Origin: Scolanthus callimorphus | Taxonomy: Eukaryota > Cnidaria > Anthozoa > Actiniaria > Edwardsiidae | Direction: 5' to 3' | NCBI GenBank assembly: GCA_033964015.1 | Contig: CM066916.1 | Coordinates: 13,804,501 to 13,868,500, forward strand | Length of the DNA: 64,000 nucleotides | In this document: piece by piece, positions 61,601-64,000 of the stretch | Layout: the number at the start of each line of letters is the position of its first letter | Position numbering within the stretch: position 1 is the stretch's first letter | Translations under genes and position numbers: made by a program | Notes under the pieces: model-generated | Told to the model about the DNA's origin: nothing | The model's input: only the letters and a program-made list of their open reading frames with translations | The model's database searches: none

Positions 61601-62916
61601 TAAGAGGAGCTGGAACGTATTAATGAAAGAGGACTGCGGGTGGTATTCAATAACCGGAGCGCACCATACGAGGATCTTCTCATGCGGGCCAAATTGACTA
61701 CCCTAGAAAACAAGAGACTACAAAACATCGCCATATTTATGTACAAGATCAAGCATGGGATGCTACCAACAACAGTCTTAGAACTTTTTAACACTAGCCC
61801 TACTAACTATAATCTAAGAAATGCGGACTTTAGGATGCAGCGACACACAACAACAACATATGGAAAGCACTCGCTGCGACATTTTGGTCCACTATTATGG
61901 TCAAAGCTTAGTTACAAAACAAGAACATTGTCAACCCTAAGCAGCTTCAAAAGGGCGATAGTATCACAGAACTTAGTATCCATTACACAAGATTGTCGAG
62001 ACTGCCCCTTATGTAATTCGTAGTTATTCGGGATGAATACATTTCTTCCAGTAACTTTTTATATATTCGAACTGAACGCTAAGTGACAAATCTTGATAAT
62101 ATTTGCTATTTACTTATTTGTTTATTTTATTCTGAATTGTACATAATTTTAAGATATTTTTAGCTAGATACTTCTTAACTAGATATATATTAACTAGATA
62201 TTCTCTAATCAGATAGTACATACTCATAATCTTAAATATTTTTACCTAGATACTTAATTACTAGATATTTGTTAAACTTGTAGATAGTCTCCCCGATTAG
62301 CGAAGCACTTGTGCCGAGCTAGAAGATTGAGACTTTAATAAAGTGATTATTATTATTATTATTATTATTATTACTGTTAAGAAATGTTCCAATTCATGAT
62401 TTGTTTGTAAATACAGATTCCTGAAATGTTGCAAGTTTTTTCCTCTGAAAATTAAGGACCTATTACAAATTTAAGGCTAAACAGGTTCTTAAATTATAGG
62501 TTATTACTTGCGCGTTTTCACTTTATTTGCCTGGAAAATGTTTTCGTATCTCATCTTTCCTTCGATAGCTCAGTTGGTAGAGCGGGGGACTGTAGAGTTC
62601 ACATTGTAATCCCTAGGTCGCTGGTTCGAATCCGGCTCGAAGGATTTTTTTCTTTTTTCCTTTCGCTGCCAGGAAATGAGGAAATCATTTGAAGCTACAC
62701 TATTTTTACCCTGCGGACTAAGAATGGAGGAAATCACTGCTCGCAGGGTACACTATTTTCTACTCGATCTGTTAAAGTTACCCATTCAGTCTACTTTGAC
62801 CTGCTGTTATTTTTTTTAGGTAAAAGAGATGAGCTATGACAGTGGAGCGAAGATGCAACGCCTGCGAGAGTTTTGGATCAGTCAGGCGAGTGCCGAGCAA
62901 CGGAAAGGAAGAGCAG
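37624..62916 (+). CDS. DHX34: DHX34 DExH-box RNA helicase, 5' part (13 exons; continues past the window)
   Basis: Exons: 37624-37754, 37848-37933, 38593-38730, 42537-42619, 42866-43138, 43708-43762, 45782-45959, 46517-46556, 47853-47906, 48532-48612, 58724-58879, 59256-59363 and 62820-62916. They encode 493 codons plus one base; all are GT-AG and all phases join. Motifs in order: [10 protein letters not shown] (DHX34-type N-terminus), [25 protein letters not shown] (motif I), TQPRRI (Ia), DEVHERH (II, DEVH as in DHX34), SATIN (III), LLIFMSG (IV), [13 protein letters not shown] (V) and QRKGRAG (VI, cut at the last donor). DHX34 is an ATP-dependent RNA helicase that promotes UPF1 phosphorylation in nonsense-mediated mRNA decay. 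The rest of the core and C-terminus lie beyond 64000. Exon 4 has a weak acceptor; its start was chosen by phase. Intron 10 is 10.1 kb and full of insertions. Confidence 0.95.
38987..40191. mobile_element. 1.2-kb CAGGGC element inside a LINE
   Basis: Ends CAGGGCATCTGGGGAAGTGC and the complement. Many copies of CCGCACTTT lie just inside both ends, in the same orientation at both. No transposase ORF. Flanks (minus strand TAAAAAC and TAATACA) look like a decayed 7-8-bp target duplication, hAT-like. It splits the LINE reverse-transcriptase frame, and is itself split by a GAGC MITE (39611-39781). Confidence 0.85.
39611..39781. mobile_element. GAGC-type MITE, 171 bp, nested
   Basis: Close copy of 36460-36637 with TA on both sides. 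Nested in the 1.2-kb CAGGGC element, which is nested in a LINE, which lies in a DHX34 intron: a three-level nest. Confidence 0.88.
41000..42540. repeat. Intronic tandem duplication next to DHX34 exon 4
   Basis: About 153 bp (TTTTAAGTTACTGGGAAAAG ... AGTCAGGAGTCAGCTTACAG) occurs twice. Copy 1 is 41000-41087 plus 42309-42387, split by an inserted element. Copy 2 is 42386-42540 and runs into exon 4. Copy 1 therefore holds a decoy of the exon 4 acceptor. Confidence 0.85.
41088..42308. mobile_element. 1.2-kb CAGGGC element with 6-bp target duplication
   Basis: Ends CAGGGCCCGTGGTTTGATGC and GCATCAAACCACGTGCCCTG (one mismatch). GTGTAT is duplicated at 41082-41087 and 42309-42314. The second copy of the local tandem duplication (42468-42473) shows the unoccupied site. 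Subterminal AAATTATGCG words occur at both ends in the same orientation. No transposase recognised. hAT-like by ends, family uncertain. Confidence 0.88.
43810..43915. repeat. Short foldback in DHX34 intron 6
   Basis: GTTTTATCAGCAGATAGAA and TTCTATCTGCTGATAAAAC form a hairpin, with outer AACGAGCTGG/CAGCGAGTTT partly matched. Confidence 0.7.
44885..45035. repeat. Inverted repeat in DHX34 intron 6
   Basis: Paired words TCTGATATAGAACTC and GAGTTCTATATCAGA around a TGACGTCACC centre. The outer parts (GATAGAGAACTG and CAGTTCTATATC) also pair. MITE-like. Confidence 0.7.
45350..45781. repeat. Direct duplication upstream of DHX34 exon 7
   Basis: GCTGATAGAGCAGGGTCT, then TTTTACAAACT, then AACTAAAATTTTAGTC, then CACAATTTCCATCACACAGT, then TTTGTGTTTG(C/T)AGGTCTC, occurs twice. 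The second copy ends at the true exon 7 acceptor (45781); the first ends at a near-identical acceptor at about 45512 followed by GTCTCATAG. Confidence 0.85.
46787..47480. mobile_element. 694-bp foldback element with TTAA duplication
   Basis: TTAA at 46783-46786 and 47481-47484 flanks ends GGTTACTGAGAACCTTCGCG and its complement. The arms are over 200 bp and run through AACCAAAACATGTCAACC. TTAA duplications are typical of piggyBac and Kolobok superfamilies. Non-autonomous. In DHX34 intron 8. Confidence 0.88.
48169..48475 (+). mobile_element. tRNA-derived SINE-like sequence
   Basis: The head GGACTGGTTAGCTCAGTATT with AGAGCGCC is a good tRNA 5' half including box A. The 3' half is diverged and box B is poor. 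An unrelated body follows, ending near AAATCAAATAAAG. In DHX34 intron 9. Confidence 0.5.
48805..48965. repeat. Simple repeat (TTTG)n / TTTGTTTGTTCTTCTC
   Basis: 16-bp units TTTGTTTGTTCTTCTC repeated with variation, flanked by TTTG repeats. They explain the Phe/Leu/Val/Cys-rich plus-strand and Lys/Arg/Glu-rich minus-strand open frames here. Confidence 0.9.
49025..50060 (-). pseudogene. LINE family A reverse-transcriptase fragment
   Basis: It begins with [16 protein letters not shown] (about 50050), then [37 protein letters not shown] and the catalytic YADDHQLY. After frame breaks comes [19 protein letters not shown] through [19 protein letters not shown]. Same family as the plus-strand copy at 60487-62373. 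Truncated at both ends and frameshifted. In DHX34 intron 10, antisense to the gene. Confidence 0.88.
50046..51600 (-). pseudogene. LINE family B reverse transcriptase, 466-codon open frame
   Basis: A long intact frame (51476-50076) with [72 protein letters not shown] and a YADN box. CR1-like organisation. Past 50160 the match continues in another frame ([30 protein letters not shown]) and then joins family A abruptly near 50046. No endonuclease domain found. The Asp-to-Asn change in the YADD box suggests an inactive enzyme, though the frame is surprisingly long. Confidence 0.88.
51601..52540. other. Intronic sequence, no gene recognised
   Basis: Part of DHX34 intron 10. There is an inverted pair around 51840-51875 (TTTTGGACTCAGTTCC and TCCAAACTGAACAAAA). 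CTCGAGAAAAA and TTTTTCTCGAG near 52030 and 52300 suggest a decayed foldback element of about 0.5 kb. Confidence 0.45.
52545..52682. mobile_element. 138-bp foldback MITE
   Basis: TAGAGCACAACTTTCTATGA and the complement; arms of about 55 bp include TCGGCGCAATAGAGCAC. TA/TTA-type flanks. Confidence 0.8.
52798..53042. repeat. Foldback dispersed repeat, copy 2
   Basis: Same order of blocks as 4725-5010. It has a shorter loop, lacking the GGGGGATGTTGGGAGAACGG part and its following bases. Shows the family is mobile or widely dispersed. Confidence 0.8.
53329..54117. mobile_element. 789-bp Harbinger-like MITE with TTA duplication and empty site
   Basis: Ends GGGACCGATCGTTTA and TAAACGATCGGTCCC, with TTA at 53326-53328 and 54118-54120. 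The duplicated locus at 54721-54740 reads CTTCTTAGTTGCAAG with a single TTA, the empty site. Interior: runs of G and C, and GCGCGCGAAGCGCGC twice (one copy with a change). Non-autonomous. Confidence 0.93.
54193..54212 (+). pseudogene. 3' fragment of tRNA-Tyr
   Basis: Identical to the T-arm and acceptor 3' strand of the two full tRNA-Tyr genes; everything 5' of it is missing. Confidence 0.85.
54219..54516 (+). pseudogene. Sulfotransferase-like (Sulfotransfer_4 type) fragment
   Basis: One open frame, from after a TGA at 54216 to a TGA at 54514-54516. Words: [40 protein letters not shown]. They match the middle of the P-loop sulfotransferase-like family found widely in invertebrates and fungi. 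The PAPS-binding P-loop (N-terminal) is absent and the C-terminus is cut, so this is a gene fragment, an exon of a decayed copy, or a retrocopy remnant. It sits between the two copies of the local duplication in DHX34 intron 10. Confidence 0.65.
54566..54800. repeat. Local segmental duplication, copy 2
   Basis: Near-identical to 53149-53328 plus 54118-54190, without the MITE. Provides the empty insertion site. Confidence 0.88.
54936..55021 (+). tRNA. tRNA-Tyr (GTA) with 13-bp intron
   Basis: Acceptor stem CCTTCGA/TCGAAGG, D-arm GCTC...GAGC, anticodon GTA at 54969-54971, and T-arm with TTCGAAT. The intron AGTTCACACTGTA (54973-54985) follows position 37, the canonical place for eukaryotic tRNA-Tyr. 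A T-run right after the gene terminates Pol III. Inside DHX34 intron 10, same strand. Confidence 0.95.
55275..55495. mobile_element. MITE-like inverted repeat of GTGTGGACG type
   Basis: ACTTTTTGCTCCGTTTTC and CCGGAGCAAAAAGT are inverted. GTCCACACTA and TAGTGTGGACG occur in pairs. An AT microsatellite precedes it (55284-55300). Confidence 0.6.
56107..56320. mobile_element. 214-bp MITE nested in the MULE-like element
   Basis: GGGCTCTGG is duplicated at 56098-56106 and 56321-56329. Ends CAATCTCGTACCCAGAGCCC and (with two differences) its complement, so it shares the host element's termini. Arms of about 65 bp include TCATCTTTTGGCCAGCGGCA. Confidence 0.93.
56318..56776 (+). CDS. Hypothetical protein inside MULE-like element
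   Basis: A 152-codon frame. Its first ATG lies in the nested-element junction; the second ([17 protein letters not shown], 56372) is a more natural start and leaves about 134 residues. Rich in charged residues, with [55 protein letters not shown] and [19 protein letters not shown] recognise no transposase DDE box and no known family. It could be a captured host exon, a degraded element protein or chance. Base use is similar to a coding region. Confidence 0.4.
   Translation: MGLWETPLGQNLAALILERMLGKNIRAATEEYYKSDGHTRLHVKLRHDSGKTAKQKPINYYQDLDNETYEDKNIGKTMFEFDGKKTATFVFDGAKHTARKGWLVLWLTETVEFVFLSREKLPQVINKQVNYCLIHGQGENGRKQQIWQLLRG
58258..58406. mobile_element. 149-bp MITE, TA duplication
   Basis: TA at 58256-58257 and 58407-58408. 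Ends CAGTAAAAGCCCGCATATAA and TTATACGCGGGTTTTTACTG. Interior AAGAACCTGTT and TTCTAGGTTCTTAT. Related split copy at 60242-62523. Confidence 0.88.
58450..58701. mobile_element. GAGC-type MITE, 252 bp, next to DHX34 exon 11
   Basis: TA at both ends. Ends GAGCGGATTTCACATGACTG and CATGACAGTCATGTGAAAAC CGCTC. The right end lies only 22 bp upstream of exon 11; the remaining TATCTCTTGTCTTTTTTCACAG forms the polypyrimidine tract and acceptor. Confidence 0.88.
59486..60162. mobile_element. 677-bp TIR element with GGTACCG-rich interior
   Basis: Ends AGACCCCGATCACACGAGAC and GTCTCGTGTGAGCGGGGTCT. A central hairpin (ATTCATTATGATTCACA and TGTGAATCATAATGAAT) lies at 59598-59660. Target duplication not clear. 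In DHX34 intron 12. Confidence 0.8.
60242..62523. mobile_element. CAGTAAAA-type MITE split by a LINE
   Basis: The left end CAGTAAAAACCAGCGAGTAA with AACAGGTTCTTA (60242-60350) and the right end AACAGGTTCTTAAATTATAG ... GCGCGTTTTCACTT (62470-62523) match the two halves of the intact MITE at 58258. About 2.1 kb, mostly the LINE at 60487-62373, lies between them. Confidence 0.65.
60487..62373 (+). pseudogene. LINE family A, 5'-truncated, frameshifted
   Basis: Reverse transcriptase in three frames: [20 protein letters not shown] (60500), then [20 protein letters not shown] through [49 protein letters not shown] and [20 protein letters not shown] (to about 61600), then [20 protein letters not shown] to RDCPLCNS and stop (62023). 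One frameshift lies near 60680 and one near 61610. The catalytic YADD is intact. No endonuclease domain; the 3' UTR ends in an ATT microsatellite (62345-62373). Sense orientation within DHX34 intron 12. Confidence 0.92.
62559..62644 (+). tRNA. tRNA-Tyr (GTA) with 13-bp intron, second copy
   Basis: Differs from the copy at 54936 only within the intron (AGTTCACATTGTA, 62596-62608). Acceptor, D, anticodon and T arms all pair; anticodon GTA at 62592-62594. A T-run follows. Inside DHX34 intron 12, same strand. Confidence 0.95.
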
Positions 62917-63114
62917 GTGAATATTGTAGATCAAGGCTTCTTTCCTATTAAATTTACAGTGGTATGTACTGTTATTTTCCAGGAAGAGCAGGTGAATATT
63001 GTAGATCAAGGCTTCTTTCCTTTAAATTTACAGTGGTATGTACTGTTATTTTCCAGGAAGAGCAGGTGAATATTGTACATCAAGGCTTCTTTCCTATTAA
63101 ATTTACAGTGGTAT
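62907..63114 (+). repeat. 75/74-bp tandem triplication carrying the exon 13 donor of DHX34
   Basis: Three units each begin GAAGAGCAG|GTGAATATTGTA; copies 1 and 2 end with TGTTATTTTCCAG. The first unit includes the end of exon 13 and its donor (62917). Units 2 and 3 hold 9-nt acceptor-donor bracketed segments at 62983-62991 and 63057-63065. The third unit is cut short at GTGGTATGTA, next to an inverted repeat. Confidence 0.93.
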
Positions 63115-63120
63115 GTAAGA

Positions 63121-63220
63121 GTTAATTACCGAGGATGGGGTCAATACGCGATTTACAGTACCGAGGGCCGTTAGGCCCGAGGGAATGTAAAGCGTATTGA
63201 CCCCATCCGAGGTAATTAAC
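63121..63220. repeat. 100-bp inverted repeat
   Basis: GTTAATTACCGAGGATGGGG with TCAATACGC and its complement. The loop contains CCGAGGGCCGTTAGGCCCGAGG. MITE-like, abutting the truncated third tandem unit. Confidence 0.85.
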
Positions 63221-63908
63221 TGGCTTATTACATGATTGGCAAGGTTTTCAGAAAACAGGAACAAATGAAATGCATTCTTCTTATTGAATTTCAAAGTTTT
63301 GACAAGGACTATAGTTTACAATTGAAAAGGGTAGCGCATTCCGATAGGAACCATTGTTTGTTAGTTAGCTGTTTTCATAGAAGTACGTTCCCCAGAGAAA
63401 ATGAATGACAGGTTTTATTCAACCATGATTGACAAAGGTCCAAACAAAAAATATACAGCTTGAGTGCATTCATTTGTTAGCAGAACACGAATTATGTCTT
63501 TTGTTTTGGAACAAAACAGCCAGGCCAGTCAATCGAGTGGCTTTTTGTAAAAGCGCGACTCATTCAAACGCTATTTTCGTTTGTACCACGCACTGACTGC
63601 TACAAGTCAATTTGCATAACGCTGAGCAACAACATGGATCGGAACTGCTTCAAGCTGGAGTAACTGAAGGCAAGTTTCAAGTATTTTGCACTCGTTGGTT
63701 GTTCTCTAAGATAAGATATGTAAACGATTTCATCTGTATTTTCAGGTTTACCTGCTTGAACACACTCTATGGGCCAGGAAACCAAGCAAGTAGGCTGGAC
63801 AAACGCTTTATTGTTCAAGTCGGTTCAAGTGAAGGCGTTTCTCGGATATGGTGTTTTGTGGCGTTCAACGGGATTCGCGCATAAAGGATAATCATGCAGG
63901 AGCAAATA
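63221..63908. other. Intron 13 of DHX34, no exon seen
   Basis: I searched for the expected next coding words (GRTGPG and CFRLY type) and did not find them, so the next DHX34 exon lies beyond 64000. Confidence 0.6.
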
Positions 63909-64000
63909 GAGCGAATTTCAAATGACTGTCGTGAGTTATTCGCAATTACTTTGTAATTACTCCTATAAGTTTTATTCAGAATTGCTGTAATCACGTTGCG
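63909..64000. mobile_element. GAGC-type MITE, cut by window end
   Basis: TA precedes GAGCGAATTTCAAATGACTG. The interior AATTACTTTGTAATTACTCC resembles the interiors of the 31787 and 58450 copies. The right end is outside the window. Confidence 0.6.

Overview
This is eukaryotic, AT-rich, intron-containing DNA dense in transposons. It is most likely from a cnidarian, probably an anthozoan such as a coral or sea anemone. The basis is the mix of few-intron GPCR genes, CR1/L2-like LINEs, many MITEs and conserved metazoan genes with GT-AG introns. Species was not determined.

Layout. (1) 1-6 kb: intergenic, with a GGAAC simple repeat and foldback repeats. (2) 6.0-10.1 kb (+): a two-exon class C (mGluR-like) GPCR whose signal peptide sits on a small separate exon at 6026-6077. 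About 14 bp after its stop codon begins a 3.9-kb, 43/44-bp minisatellite (10.1-14.0 kb). (3) 14-24.9 kb: no gene; TIR elements and an 87-bp-unit minisatellite (17.6-20.9 kb) split by an 861-bp MITE. (4) 24.9-26.0 kb (+): a single-exon class A GPCR. (5) 29.8-37.3 kb (-): a complete nine-exon DENND10 (FAM45) gene. (6) 37.6-62.9 kb (+): the first 13 coding exons of DHX34, a DExH-box RNA helicase of nonsense-mediated decay; it runs off the right edge in the helicase core.

DENND10 and DHX34 are divergent, with start codons 365 bp apart, so they probably share a promoter. A YY1-like CAAAATGGCGGC motif lies on each side of it, in the sense direction of each gene. The introns of both genes are loaded with insertions: MULE-like elements with 9-bp target-site duplications (one nested in another), a Harbinger-like MITE with TTA duplications and an empty site in the same window, two 1.2-kb CAGGGC elements, TTAA and TA elements, three LINE copies or fragments, two intron-bearing tRNA-Tyr genes plus a broken third, and a sulfotransferase fragment.

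The most unusual features are a triplicated splice donor with two potential 9-nt in-frame micro-exons at helicase motif VI of DHX34, the paired YY1-like motifs with a uORF just before the start of an NMD factor, and the nested 9-bp-TSD element that carries an unrecognised ORF.
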